A stretch of 64,000 nucleotides of DNA from contig OW568867.1 in the NCBI GenBank assembly GCA_938743325.2, positions 124,001-188,000 of the forward strand, given 5' to 3'. The position numbers and the translations under genes were made by a program. This DNA is from Pycnococcus provasolii. Its lineage: Eukaryota > Chlorophyta > Pseudoscourfieldiophyceae > Pseudoscourfieldiales > Pycnococcaceae. Of the stretch, positions 1-10,699 are shown in pieces (positions within the stretch are counted from its first letter, which is position 1; every line of letters begins with the position of its first letter). The notes below the pieces were generated by a model that was not told the origin of the DNA, searched no databases, and worked only from the letters and a program-made list of their open reading frames with translations.

Positions 1-621
1 CTGCTTTGCCCTGAAATGGAACCGATGAACCTGGTAGGGTAGAATTCGCAAGATGAGTTTTGGAGGCTGAAAAGGTTGCGGAACTCCACCACGGGACGGA
101 CTCCTTCCCCTAGCTAGGTGACTGAGTTCCGGAATGGCGGAATCCACCGGCGCAACATGAGGTATTGAGGTTGGTTTTGTGTGGCATTGTTTTAAAACCT
201 TTATTAGGTGGATTCAGGTGGTCAATTGTGATTAAGAGAGGATCGTTTTCTTGTACTGTCTGACTGTGGAGGTGCGTGAAAACTGAAAAGGCGGGTAACG
301 ATTTACTCTATGGATAGTAGGAAGGCCTTCCTACTATGCATTACGACACGTAATAAGGGAGGCTGGTAGGAAATACTGGTGCCCATAGTTCTCTACCTAT
401 ACGAGAAGGACGCACGTGGTCACGTCAGTTGTCGTGCGGGCGAATCCACGGAAAAAGGAAAGTGACGCCATCGAAGTGAAAAGTGACGCCACGCATCACA
501 CAAGCGTGATGCAGGTCCAGTCACCCATCTCATCCGGGAACCTGTCTTGCATGGGCCGGCTTCCCCCCAGTGAAACCGTTATCGCTTCGGTGCATTGGGA
601 GTGAGGAATTAGCGCTGAAGC
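1..621. other. Left edge, no gene recognised
   Basis: I see no convincing coding frame here; the open frames are short and their peptides resemble nothing. The stretch is less GC-rich than the gene blocks and holds one perfect palindrome. It may be the outer flank of the repeat that starts at 622. Confidence 0.5.
314..337. repeat. 24-bp perfect palindrome
   Basis: The 12 bases 314-325 are the exact reverse complement of 326-337, centred on GGCC. It lies in a stretch without genes. It could form a hairpin, or be a trace of an element end; nothing nearby decides this. Confidence 0.8.
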
Positions 622-785
622 ATTTGTATGGGACTGGTGCAAGACCACTGGTGCAAGACCAGGGACAGGTCCCCACTCCAACGGAGGGTTTACTACCTGG
701 GCAAAAACTGGTGCAGACTAAATTCACGTTGCAAGAGTTGAATATTTCTAGGAAGTACGACCTGAGTGCCCGTATTCCCGTACCG
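622..785 (+). repeat. Interspersed repeat, subfamily A, inverted partner of 11465-11640
   Basis: This 164-bp stretch is the reverse complement of 11465-11640, except that the right copy has a 12-bp internal duplication. Its inner part, about 750-785 (TTTCTAGGAAG then GACCTGAGTGCCCGTA), is shared with a second subfamily at about 21170-21326, 25155-25320 and 43620-43773. Together the five copies define a repeat family. The two A copies face each other across a 10.7-kb gene-fragment block, so they may be ends of a large element or unrelated short insertions. I see no target-site duplication. Confidence 0.75.
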
Positions 786-938
786 GGCCGTGTCCCATTC
801 CCGCCCATTCCCCTGCCATTCCCCTGCCATTTTCGCGCGCGTCGACCGCTGTTGACGCATCCTTCCTGGGCACGTCGTCATCAAGCCGAGCAGATTTCGC
901 GAGCCATCACGCAACCTCTCGCCGACGCCGTCGTCTTT

Positions 939-2093
939 GGGACAACCGATAGCGTTGCAGGCGTCGTCAACGGCTAGTCAGGAACAGTCGCATTCAACCT
1001 CCTCGACGCTCAAGCAACAAATGTACAAAATTGCGCCGCACCTGCCATCAAATACGAGTACGTTGTCGAGGTGTGCCGCGGGAAGATTGACGCCGATATT
1101 CGCACCACCCTGCCTCCTCGCGGGAGCCAGACTCTGGAATGCCGTCGGCGGGACGACGTACTCGGCACCCAGCTGTGCGGAGTTCGTGAGTAGGAGTTCG
1201 TGATGGTGGACAGCTTCGGCGTGAAGAGCGTGAAGCCTGGAGTGGTGTCCATCACCGTAACGCCGGACAACGACGCTCCTATGGTGATGTTCGCATCCAA
1301 CCCGCAGGTGGTGTACGACAGCATTGCTATCTTGGCGCCGATGACGCTCGTGGACGTCGACGGCAAGAACGATCGCTTCACCGTCACGCTGTCGAGCCCG
1401 AACAGCCACCTCGCGGCGTCGGACTCGGACTGCGCTCCCATATTGCCGGACTTTGACGCGTTCGAGACGTGCATGTCGTCGAAGCCTGACAAGCTCACGA
1501 TCACCGGGTCGATGCTTGACATCAACGCGAAGCTGACGAGCGTCCTGCTGTTCAACCCACTCAAGCAGGACACCGTCGTCGCGGTGACGGCGACCGACAG
1601 CGGTTCGCCCGTGCGCTCGAGCACGACGGAGTTGGGAATCACCGTGAACATTTTGCCCATTCGACTGGCAATGTTCTCACCCAACGGATTGGGTATGGAC
1701 CTGTACTGGAGGTACCCGTCGTCGTTCGTTGCGGAGAACCCTACGAAGGACTGCTCGGCTCTCTTCGTCGCCGAGACGGTGGGCAAGCTTGGATACGCGC
1801 CAACGTGCGAGTTCACGACGAACAAGGTGCTGCACGTCCAGTTCGGGCTACGTGCGACGGTGCTGCCGTCGGACGACCTCGTCACGTTGACCAACTCCGT
1901 GCAGCTCACGTGCAACAGCGCGGAGATTTTGGACGGATGCGCGAACGGCCCGGTGGAGAACTCGATGACTGTTCAGGCACGTATCCCGTACAACGCGATT
2001 GTGCCAACGGCCATCATCACCGCACCCGAGAAGGTGGGCAAGTGCGACTTGGCGGAGATCTCCGCTCGCCTCAGCCAGGGCTTCGCCGGACGC
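939..2093 (+). pseudogene. REJ-like secreted or surface protein fragment
   Basis: One frame reads from about 939 to 2093 through cadherin-like beta-sandwich sequence (about 1200-1660) into a Cys-rich stretch and then a stretch typical of the receptor-for-egg-jelly (REJ) domain found in polycystin-type and algal surface proteins: TAIITAP, then GKCDLAE, then a Ser/Gly-rich end near 2085. Two in-frame TAG codons, at 975 and 1191, interrupt it; both fall inside sequence that looks conserved. No start codon or signal peptide is visible, so the 5' part is missing. At 2093 the frame runs without a break into the tail of a different gene (LamG/PA14 type, intact junction at 52980), so the right edge is a rearrangement breakpoint. 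Domain call is moderately sure; function as cell-surface protein is inference. Confidence 0.6.
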
Positions 2094-2683
2094 TCGATGA
2101 AGTCGTCCGCCGCCTTCTCCGTTTCCGACACTCACTGCCTGCCGTCAGAAACGGCGTCTGACCTTGTTCAGTACGGCAACCTGCGAACGCAGGGTGGCGA
2201 GACGAACTTCGCGATGCGCCTCGAAGGCCCGAAGGGCGTTCCCGGCTCGTACTCCGACGACACGGACGGCTCGTACACGTTCCGCTACACGCCGGCAGTT
2301 GCCGGACACTACCGCATGTACATGGCACACGGTGTTGAAGTCCCGTGTTCAGCTACGGCGGATACACGTGCGTCGGAGGAACGAAGACGGGACGCGACTA
2401 CTGCACGCTCGACCTGACGTCGTCCGACGGCGTCGAGAAGCCGTTCTGCGTCGCCGTTTCGGAGGACAGCTCGCTCTCCACGTTTGCGGGATCGACGTAC
2501 GCGATGTGCTGCGAGTGGCACGTCGATGCTCGCCGAGGCGGTCGTAGCACGCCCGACCGCTCGTTGGTCGATGCTCGACTTGGACGACACGCTTTGGCGA
2601 AGTGTCTTTACGGCATGGAAGCCGCTTGCGGACAGCACACTCACCCTGCCGCGATCGATCATGCCAACCAAGGTTCCTGGTGA
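2093..2683 (+). pseudogene. 3' tail of a LamG/PA14 secreted protein, displaced copy
   Basis: This is the end of the gene that lies whole-length at 52390-54930 on the other strand. It encodes a filamin- or Ig-like sandwich (about 2170-2335, ending in a TFRYTPAVAGHYRMYM stretch) and then a Cys-rich end (Y-G-G-Y-T-C, later AMCCEW near 2505-2525). A one-base frame change near 2345 separates the two parts and is shared by both copies. Here it is fused to unrelated REJ-like sequence at 2093, so it cannot make its original protein. Confidence 0.65.
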
Positions 2684-3163
2684 GACTGAAATCATGGCGA
2701 AGCTTGCTACGGCGGCGTCAGCCGCAGCCTCGGATGCCACATGCAATATTCGCGCGCCGTGCTCAGCACGTTAACGCCATGGCTATCGGAAGATGGCGAG
2801 ATTAGGGCAGCTCTCGATGTTGAGGTGCGACAAGAAGAGGGCACCTCAGCTGAGTGGGCAGCTCGCCTTCTTCGCCGCAGGACAGCATCGGCTGCCATGG
2901 GTTCACTCTGGTCTGACGCATTAGAGACTTGGCACAAGGCAAGTACTGGCATGTCTGCCAATGCTGCCGATCCAAGATCGGCAAGCGCGACACCTGGACG
3001 GCGCGCGGCGTGCATGCTGAGCGCTGTGACGCGAGCTTCCAGCTGGTGGCTGTGGACTTCTTGCCTCCGCCGGTACTATGAATTGTAATTAATTGTAATT
3101 AATTACAATGGTAATTCGAATTACTTATTCCCCCTACTGCTCATCCCTAACCCTGACAATCCT
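2684..3163. other. Interval with small palindromes, no sure gene
   Basis: A 115-codon frame at 2741-3088 (+) gives an Ala/Arg/Trp-rich peptide with no recognisable fold and I do not call it. The 3' side (3081-3130) is AT-rich and holds a perfect 18-bp palindrome at 3092-3109 and a 14-bp one at 3111-3124, between two gene 3' ends. They could act in transcript end formation; that is inference. The same stretch is repeated at about 51940-52390. Confidence 0.5.
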
Positions 3164-4441
3164 TCACTTGAAGAGGTGCGCACAACGTCGCTGTACGCCA
3201 TTGCATCTGTGCCTGCCGTTGTTGCCTGCGTAGAGTAGCTTCTCGCATTTGTCGCACTGGACGGTTCTTTCACCGGCGTGCCTCTTCGCGAATGCGTCGT
3301 GAGCAGCCGCGCATGCCTTCTTGGCGAATCTGCCAGGGTCATCCTTGACGGCGTTGGCGAATTTTCCATCCTTCCATGCGTCGTGAGCAGCCGCGCCGCC
3401 CTTCTTGCCGGTTCCGACAGGGTCATCATTGACGGGGTTGGTCTTGGCGAATCTGCCAGGGTCATCCTTGACGGCGTTGGCGAATTTTCCATCCTTCCAT
3501 GCGTCGTGAGCAGCCGCGCCGCCCTTCTTGCCGGCTCCGACAGGGTCATCCTTGAGGGCGTTGGCGTATTTTCCATCCTTCCATGCGTCGTGAGCAGCCG
3601 CGCCGCCCTTCTTGCCGGCTCCGACAGGGTCATCCTTGAGGGGGTTGGCGAATTTCCCATCCTTCCATGCGTCGTGAGCAGCACGCCCTCCAGCACGCCC
3701 TGCGGCTCCTGCAGCACGTCGAGCCCGCTCGGAGTCGACATTCCCTTTTAGCTCTTCAGCAGAAATGTGTAAGTTCACCCCGGCCATCCGCGCCCACTGC
3801 GTCATTGCACCAGCGTCGTGCGACGTGCGTTCGTCCACGTCCGCCATGCGCCCAAGTCGCCGCCTGTCGACGTAGATGCAGGGGTGAGACATGTCAAAAC
3901 TCACATCGTGATCCACCTCCAGGGGGCCTCCATCGCGCGTCATCCCGCACCGAAGGCAGGGCACGCCGAAATGCTTCAGCACCATCGACAGGATGCTCGC
4001 GCGTGCTTGAACTGTCAGTTTGAAGGCTTCGTCGTCGCGCAACCACCGCGTGAGCAACTCCTTGAACTGCAATCCTGACGGCATTATAAAAGGAAAGAAG
4101 TCAATCCACAGGAAATCCATCCCCGTGATGGCTTTCACCCATTGCGGCGTGACGCCGTCCATCACGTCATTCACAGCCTCACGCCCGCGCCCGCGACCAT
4201 ATGTGCCCAGCACGCACGCGCCTACGGCCGAGGTGAAGGCAGTATGCGTCTGAAGCAGGAACGAGGATGGCAAGTCGCGCTCGACTTCTTCACAGGTAAT
4301 GCAGTTTTCCACTAACAGCTTCTCGCGAGTGCGCGCCGCAAGCTCGAGGGCATTCTCGATGTATCTGGGTGCCACGCCACGTCCGAAAAAACTGACAACG
4401 CCGTCTCGCCAACCCGCGGCCTCGCGCACGACACCCGTCAT
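3164..4441 (-). CDS. HNH-like, zinc-binding protein with tandem AHDAWKDGK repeats (copy 1)
   Basis: A 425-residue uninterrupted frame. Residues 1-155 are globular with no family I recognise. Residues 162-178 (CxxC, then LEVDHD) look like the start of an HNH nuclease-type zinc motif: two Cys followed by an acidic His-containing strand. Residues 254-385 hold at least five copies of a unit of about 26-45 residues built on AAHDAWKDGKFAN..KDDP, very rich in Lys and Asp. The C-terminus (Cys396, Cys399, His411, Cys413/420) looks like a second zinc knuckle. An intact second copy lies at 50627-51904. The unit repeats are also nearly identical at DNA level, which implies recent internal duplication. 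Nuclease activity is inference from the motif; the canonical second HNH histidine is not clear. Confidence 0.7.
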   Translation of the reverse strand: MTGVVREAAGWRDGVVSFFGRGVAPRYIENALELAARTREKLLVENCITCEEVERDLPSSFLLQTHTAFTSAVGACVLGTYGRGRGREAVNDVMDGVTPQWVKAITGMDFLWIDFFPFIMPSGLQFKELLTRWLRDDEAFKLTVQARASILSMVLKHFGVPCLRCGMTRDGGPLEVDHDVSFDMSHPCIYVDRRRLGRMADVDERTSHDAGAMTQWARMAGVNLHISAEELKGNVDSERARRAAGAAGRAGGRAAHDAWKDGKFANPLKDDPVGAGKKGGAAAHDAWKDGKYANALKDDPVGAGKKGGAAAHDAWKDGKFANAVKDDPGRFAKTNPVNDDPVGTGKKGGAAAHDAWKDGKFANAVKDDPGRFAKKACAAAHDAFAKRHAGERTVQCDKCEKLLYAGNNGRHRCNGVQRRCAHLFK

Positions 4442-4509
4442 CTGCTAGTTTTATTGGGGAATTTAAGGGATTAAGAGATTTAAGGGATTTAATTTAAGGG
4501 ATTTTTTTT

Positions 4510-6623
4510 TTGGTTAAGGTTGTTAGTTCAGTTCCCTTTGGTTCCGCGTTCTCGCCCCTTCAAGCACCCGCCTCTCCCCCCTCGCCCTTCTCCCATCCCC
4601 TCCATCCCTGCAGTGCTTCTGGCATGTCCGGCGTGAATGCACATGCTACACTGCGTCCTCATGCCCCGGCGTCTTGCAGTTGGCGTCGTGGCGTCATTGG
4701 TACACACCGCCGCCTCACGCATGGTTCCTGGGTGAGCGTGCGCCCACCGTTCCGTGCGCTCGTCGGTTCGTTCGAGTGGCGTGCTGAGACAGGAGCTACT
4801 GCCGTGCGTCCTTCGACCGGCACACCTTTCGTGACGTCGCACGTGCAGAGAATCGCGCTGCAGCATACGCAAGCCACGAATTCGTGCGTCTCCACACAAA
4901 CGATCTGCGTGCAACGTGCGTCAACCACGCGTCCCATCGCATCCGCACCTTTCTACCGCGAGTGGTTACCTCCAGCCGGGCTACAGTATGGGCCATCGTT
5001 TGCGGTGGCGACAAGCCTGCGTACCTGTGGCACTCGCACCAGCGCACAGGTCGTTGGTGACGACGAAAGTGCTTGCGCATACACAGGATTGGCACCAGGC
5101 GTGCTCGATGCGGGCTTGCACGCATCTCTGGCGAGAGATGTGCGACAGCACACCGACAAGGGCGCCACTGGTGGCATCGCGCCAGCATCAGCTAAAAGTT
5201 CCTTCCGCACTTCGCGCAATCGTTGCGATGCGGCGGAGCATGGGGCAAGCACTGCACACGCTGCACGTGCAAGTCCACGACGATGGATCGTCTGATCACG
5301 ATTTCCGCGACAACGCCGATTCGACGATTCCTGTCATGATAGTCGGCGGACTCGTCACGAAGTCCGTGGCAACAAAACATTCCGCGACAGTTGCGGATGC
5401 AGATGCCAAGGTGACATGCGCCTACGAGGTTGCATGGCGCACTGCTATCACGTCAGTTCCTCCATCAACGAGAGGTGTGAATCGGCAAGACGAATCCGCC
5501 CTTTCGCTCACAATGGGGAAAAGGTGTGGGCACGTCTTCAACGTGCAAGCTCATCGTCTCCTCCTTGCGCTGCTGGATGTGGTGCAGACCCGTGATCACG
5601 GATATCTGCGTATGCTTACGCATGGAGCATTGCTGACGCCGATCTTTGAAGTTACCCGCAAACGGAACCGGTCGTCATCGTCGGCAGTTTGGGCGTGGGC
5701 AGCTCTTCACACGGCATCGCTCGAGCTTTCGCTAACAACCACCGCGGTGGCGTGCGATGGCGACGATCTATCATCCGCGAAATGTTCTGTGCATAGTGCA
5801 CCTCGGCTGATGTCGACGCGAGGAGGATTCGGCGTCGCAGTACGAAGCGGGTCGGTGAGTACTGCGCAGCTTGTGAATGGACCAACGGAACGCTCCGTCG
5901 CGAGCGTGAGCGATTGGCAGGATGCCTTCCATCTCATTGCACGTCCACGAGGGAGCATCGCTTCCCTTCGCGCGGTGCCCGTCACCAGCGCGTCGCCATC
6001 CAATCCTCGTCACGCCATTCATCTCAGCGTGTTCGCAGTGGGCTTGATTTTTACGCGACTTGCTGAATGTGCTCGACTTGTACCCCGGTGATCCCGGCGC
6101 ACCCGGCGGAGATTGCGCAGGCGCCGTTGCCGTGTCTTCGTCGCTACCCTTGGGTACCGCGCTCTTCGGCCAGGCATTTGGCAGCTTGGGTACGCGCGTT
6201 GTGGATGCTGACGCACGCCTGCTCGCACCAATGCCAGCGTCACTATGTGTAGGTGAAGCTGCGTCCATTTCCACCGTCACACTCACGGCGGATGCTTGCC
6301 TTGCGCTCATGACGCGGCGCACTGCTGTGCCATCTGCAATGATTGTGCACAGCGTATCTGGAGGCGTCGGCCTAGCGAGTGCGAGGCTTGCACGCCACCT
6401 GCACCTCGCCATCCACGGATCTGCGGGAACGTCGACGAAGCGATCAGCAGCGCGCCGATGGGACTCCTCATTTGCATCTCCGTGCGACTCGGTTGCGGTT
6501 GCAAGCAGTCGCAGCACGTGCTTCGCAGAAACGTTCGCCACTTTACAAACTCCGACGGTGCTCGCACTGAACAGCCTGACCAGTACCGGATTTGTCGCAG
6601 CCACGATAAATAATAATAAGTAA
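4510..6623 (+). pseudogene. Type I polyketide synthase segment: DH, structural KR, ER (copy 1)
   Basis: Read in three forward frames, this stretch follows the order of a reducing type I PKS. About 4960-5190 matches a dehydratase (AGLQYGPSF and GVLDAGLHASLA). About 5195-5560 continues the DH end and linker (VPSALRAIV, GGLVTKSVA, YEVAWRT). About 5540-5900 resembles the structural half of a ketoreductase (VW.W, then CDGDD). About 5930-6610 is an enoylreductase: DLYPGDPGAPGGDCAG, LLAPMPASL, then a GGVGLASARLARHL nucleotide-binding loop and LALNSLT. Frame changes near 5190, 5750 and 6056 and the lack of ketosynthase, acyltransferase and carrier domains show a broken gene piece. The same breaks occur in the copy at 48445-50558. 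A ketoreductase scrap lies at 18945-19222. Confidence 0.8.
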
Positions 6624-7722
6624 CCCAAAAACAAAAACCAAAAACAAAACCCAAAAAAAAACACCCCACCAACACACACAATTTAAACGTACCTGTTGTT
6701 GATGTTGTTGATGTTGTTGTTGTGAGGTTGTGGTGAGTAAGGGAAGGTAGGGTGGTGTTAGGTTACGGGCAGGTAGGGTGGTCTTAGGGAACGGGTAAGG
6801 CAGGCATGTCTAATGGCCATGGTGTGTGCACCCTACTCCCATCATCACACAATGACACGCACGAACAAACAAAAGGACACACACACACAAAACAAAACAG
6901 CTCACACACACACACACGCGCGCGCGCGCGCGCGCGCGCGTACGCACACACAGACAGACAGACAGACAAGCAAAGACAAACGGACAGACAAGCAAAGGCA
7001 TACATACCTGCACGAAAAAGTAATGGCGATGGGTTAGGGATCCCAGTGACGAGGATGATGATGCCGCAGGGCGGAACGAGTTTACGTTCCGAGGTACAAG
7101 TTCACAAGTGGCACGCGCCTGTGTGCTTGTACTCGTACATCCACTACAGTAAGACTTGTCCAGGTGGGAGGTTCGAGCGGTCTTGAACGTGAGCCCCGAG
7201 TTTCCAGATCGTGCAAGTGCCTTTCCAGGGTGGCCTTTAGGTTGTGCAGGTTCTTGATATTTCTCGATTCTACTCTTAGTTACTTTTTTCCAGTCTGCAG
7301 TCATGGTTACATACCAAGAAAAGATTTACATACCATCCGATTTACATCCGACCTTAACACTATTCGTTCCGGGCAGAATCAGGGTGCAAGGAAAACCAGT
7401 ACGGGGGGAGGTTGATCGAAAAAAACCTGACCGGGGGATTGATCTCCCACAGGTCGGGAAATGAAAAATACCATAGAACCCTAACGTAACCCTAGTTGTC
7501 AGCACAGCCTTATGGAGACGTCGCCAGGAGACGCGGCTTGGCTCTAGAGTTAGCTCTAGTTTATACCAGTTCGATAGAACCAAAGATCACTAAATTCTGA
7601 CCGGTTATCACAAAGTTATCACTGTTCCCATAGGGAAATTAACTTTTTGCGACCCCTGTACTTTCCTACTCTCCGGATAAATCCTCCGAGGAACAAGTTT
7701 ACTCCCGGCCTTCACGAGTGAA
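6624..7722. other. Intergenic stretch with microsatellites
   Basis: No gene is visible. The stretch holds an (AC)n run passing into (CG)n at about 6901-6941, a CAGA/CAAA-rich segment to 7010, and degenerate GGTAGGGTGGT repeats around 6745-6790. It precedes the SNM1 gene and presumably contains its promoter, though I see no defined element. Confidence 0.5.
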
Positions 7723-10008
7723 ATGTCGGGCCATGGCACCTGGCAGCGTGGTGGTCAACATTTGTCTCGGCATCCTTCTTTGGATTTCAATCCTTCTTCT
7801 TCAGGGAGAACTTGGTCAGGGAGGGAGCCTCAAGAGGAGGCGGCGCACCGTCATGAGGCTCCTCCTTATGATGATGCACATGCTCCTCCTTATGATCCCA
7901 CAGGAGGAGGGATCAGCCTGCTTTCAACCCATGCCCATGATGAGTATGAGTCGTCTAACCTTAGGTTGCGTCCTTGGAGAGGTGCCAGTCATGGAGTCTA
8001 TGGTCACGGTGGTCGACCTCTTGTTCCTCTTACTCAGCAGGGAAGTCAGCAGCAACATGAGGGGGGGATTCAAATGTCGTCAATGTCGTCAGGAGGAGGA
8101 GGAGGAGGAGGAGTTGGAGGAGGAGGAGTTGGAGGAGGAGGAGTTGGAGGAGGAGGAGTCGTGCCTCCTCTGCAGCAACATCATCCTTGGAGGAGTCCTG
8201 GTGGTGAGCACTTCCCTTCCACATGTGGTGGTGGTCACTTCATTCGTTCCTCCGTCGTTACACCACCTGTGGGCCTGGGAAGCAAACATACGTTTCCTAA
8301 TCAGAATAGTGTCCGCTCAGCAGACCGCACGGGGGACAGACCACCTTTACAGCAGATGTTTCAGGAGGAGTCACACCTTCTTCAGCCTCAGGCTCACCAT
8401 GCCGGACTACGTGGCGACGACAGTGATAAATCCAAAGATGTTCTACCCGCCGACGGTATCGCACCAGAAGAAGTTGAAGAAGAAGAGGAAAGGCTACCCC
8501 GCGAACTCTTAGGAGAATTCCTCTCCTCATTGTCGTTGACGCACCTCCTTGACGTGTTCCAAGCACAAGATATCACGTACGACGTCCTGCCTTTGCTGAC
8601 GGATGACGACCTCTCTGAACTCGGAGTCACGTCATTAACGACACGTCAGCTCTTCATCAAGGCGGCCCGTTCGCCCAAGTCAAAAAGTCAGAACAACAAC
8701 AACACAGCCTCTTCGTCGCCGCAGAAAAAGAAACTCAAAAACACAACAACGACAAATACAACCATACAAATGCAACTTGGGTTTGGAGGCCGGCTGGAAA
8801 AACCGCCGCTCGCCCCTCCTCAAGCACAACCCGCCGCTGCCACCACCACCAACAACAACAACAACAACAAGAAGAAGACTAACACATCACAACAGCCTCC
8901 ACCGTGGTGCATGCCACTCGACGGAACACGCGTCGTCGTCGACTGCTTTCAGGCGAAACAGAGGAGGTGGCTGAAAGCACACTTCGGAGGGACACAAGTC
9001 ACACCACTCTTCTTCCTGACGCACTTTCACAGCGACCACTACGGGGGCCTCACGAAAGGATTCAACGAAGGCACGATTTACTGTACGCACGCCACCGCGC
9101 AGCTCGTCACCAGGAAGGTGGGCGTGAATGCCAGCTATGTGCGCTCTTTGCCGCTAGATACGCCCACGCCTATCGACGACGGGATCACCGTCACGCTAGT
9201 CGATGCGAACCACTGCCCAGGGGCAGCCATGCTGCTCTTTCGGCTGCCGTCAGGACGGCTTGTGCTGCACACCGGTGACATGCGCTACGACGCCACGGCA
9301 TTCCAGGCGAATGCGCACCTCGCCGCCGCCGCACAGGCATCGGCAAGGGGAACACGCATGCGCGTTGTGCTTGACACGACGTACGCCGAGCCCAAGCACA
9401 CGTTCGCGCCACAGCGTGAGCTCGTCGAGTACGTCGTGAGTGCAGTACAGATGGAAACTTTCAGGTCGCAATCGACCCTTTTCCTATTTGGAACGTACGC
9501 ACTTGGCAAGGAGCGCGTCGTGCGGGAGGTGGCTCAGCGACTAGGACGCAAAGTTTGTGTGACCAACGACAAGAAGCTCGTCTGCGATTGCGTCTTTGGA
9601 AGCGAGGAGAAGCCGTGGTGGACCACCAATGCCGGGGAAACGAATCTTCACGTGTGCCCAATCTGGCGTCTCAACTTCAAGAACCTCGCCGCAGAGCTGA
9701 AGAGCAAGCGGCACACGTACTCCACCGTAGTTGCATTCGCGCCGACGGGATGGGCACTTGGAGGGAAACCAGGTCAGGCGGCACCGACAGCGGCGAACAA
9801 CTCTTTGGGAGTAACGCGCGAGCAAAAGGGATCTGCCATCCTGTATCGCGTACCGTACAGCGAGCACAGCAGCTTCCCAGAACTACGCGCCTTCCTGCAG
9901 TGGCTCAAACCAAGCGAGGTACTTCCGCACGTGGGTAACGATGGGGCGTGGAAGATGCAGCGCATGATTCGTGCGCTCGTCGCGCCTGAGACATCGTCAA
10001 AGAAATAG
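7723..10008 (+). CDS. SNM1/PSO2-type 5' nuclease with SAM domain (metallo-beta-lactamase/beta-CASP)
   Basis: A 761-residue frame for a DNA interstrand-crosslink-repair nuclease of the DCLRE1/SNM1/PSO2 family. Residues 1-180 are low complexity, rich in Gly, His and Ser with a Gly-Val tandem repeat. Residues about 262-318 form a SAM domain (LLGEFLSSLSLTHLL, then LLTDDDLSELGV). The metallo-beta-lactamase core follows: HxHxDH metal motif at His434-His439, a DANHCPGAAM motif, then HTGDMRYD. The C-terminal part is the DRMBL segment with YSEHSSFPELRAFLQWLKP, ending in TAG. The chain is complete, unlike the copy at 45371-47345. The acting place is inferred to be the nucleus. In the family, the SAM domain is not usual in animals' SNM1A, so it may be a lineage trait. 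Confidence 0.9.
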   Translation: MSGHGTWQRGGQHLSRHPSLDFNPSSSGRTWSGREPQEEAAHRHEAPPYDDAHAPPYDPTGGGISLLSTHAHDEYESSNLRLRPWRGASHGVYGHGGRPLVPLTQQGSQQQHEGGIQMSSMSSGGGGGGGVGGGGVGGGGVGGGGVVPPLQQHHPWRSPGGEHFPSTCGGGHFIRSSVVTPPVGLGSKHTFPNQNSVRSADRTGDRPPLQQMFQEESHLLQPQAHHAGLRGDDSDKSKDVLPADGIAPEEVEEEEERLPRELLGEFLSSLSLTHLLDVFQAQDITYDVLPLLTDDDLSELGVTSLTTRQLFIKAARSPKSKSQNNNNTASSSPQKKKLKNTTTTNTTIQMQLGFGGRLEKPPLAPPQAQPAAATTTNNNNNNKKKTNTSQQPPPWCMPLDGTRVVVDCFQAKQRRWLKAHFGGTQVTPLFFLTHFHSDHYGGLTKGFNEGTIYCTHATAQLVTRKVGVNASYVRSLPLDTPTPIDDGITVTLVDANHCPGAAMLLFRLPSGRLVLHTGDMRYDATAFQANAHLAAAAQASARGTRMRVVLDTTYAEPKHTFAPQRELVEYVVSAVQMETFRSQSTLFLFGTYALGKERVVREVAQRLGRKVCVTNDKKLVCDCVFGSEEKPWWTTNAGETNLHVCPIWRLNFKNLAAELKSKRHTYSTVVAFAPTGWALGGKPGQAAPTAANNSLGVTREQKGSAILYRVPYSEHSSFPELRAFLQWLKPSEVLPHVGNDGAWKMQRMIRALVAPETSSKK

Positions 10009-10078
10009 ACAGTCAAAGATATAATGTATAAATATAAAATGCATTCTGTTTCGAATGAATCTGTAATAACAAATGTAA

Positions 10079-10690
10079 TCAAGGATCGATTGAAAGAATT
10101 TTGGATTCAGCCGCCAGCTCAGCGCCGAGAATTGGCGCTGGGCCGTGCATTCGCAAAGCCTCCATGAATACACCGTGAGCGAGTCGGAGTGGATTTTCAT
10201 TGTTGTAAGAGGAGACAAGCGTCGTGAGGCTCACGTCGGAGAGCGGGTATGCAGAAGAAGAAAGAGAAGAAAGCTCGTCGCTGCTCATCTTGTTTTGTTC
10301 CGCCGGCGAAAGACGGGCGCGCTTCTCAAGTTCAGCCTCGATCCATGTTGCAATGCGAGCCTCACGCGACTCGTGCGCGACGCGACGCTGCAGATCTGGA
10401 TCAGCGGCGAGAAACAGCACGCTCCACGCGAGGCCTATCGCCGTGGTGTCGATGATGCGCTGCAACCACGAAGTGGAATCGTCGTTCTCCTTCTCTGGAA
10501 GTTGCTCCTCAGGCGTGTCACCTTCATGGTCACGTTCTGTGCCCTTGCCGCCATCATCATCGTCATCCGCGAGTCGCGCCCAAAGGAACGCCGATTCGAT
10601 GGAGCTGTCGCAGAGCCGTATCGGTAGAACCTGAGCCTGATTGGGAAAGCGGGAGGCGAAGGAGATGAACGATTACTACTTCGACCAGCA
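10079..10690 (-). pseudogene. Cytochrome P450 fragment (I-helix to K-helix)
   Basis: The minus-strand frame contains an I-helix-like stretch (IIDTTAIGLAWSVLFLAADP, at about 10395-10455) and, after an acidic spacer, FMEALRMHGPAPI, which carries the ExxR of the P450 K-helix. The N-terminal half and the haem-binding Cys region are missing: the frame stops at 10079 soon after the K-helix, just downstream of SNM1. It is a fragment of a membrane-bound monooxygenase gene placed tail-to-tail with SNM1. In this neighbourhood P450 and PKS pieces could come from one metabolic locus, but that is inference. Confidence 0.65.
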
Positions 10691-10699
10691 CGCTCAGGC

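Larger units (their letters stand above)
2093..9729. repeat. Segmental duplication block 1, copy 1 (inverse of 45371-52980)
   Basis: The whole block is present in reverse at 45371-52980 with only scattered differences: a 30-bp loss in a Gly-coding tandem repeat of the SNM1 gene, a small GTGAG expansion near 52390, and single substitutions. The copies also share the frame disruptions of the PKS segment, so these are older than the copying. Its left edge joins a REJ-like fragment to the LamG tail; its right edge is inside SNM1, which is whole here and cut in the other copy. Confidence 0.95.

Noticed and set aside
4510-5295. Stand-alone 261-residue gene
   Set aside because: It is only the dehydratase part of the PKS segment; its N-terminal part is low complexity and its end is out of frame.
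5771-6679. 302-codon minus-strand frame opposite the PKS segment
   Set aside because: The plus strand carries clear enoylreductase motifs; the minus frame is a GC-driven shadow.
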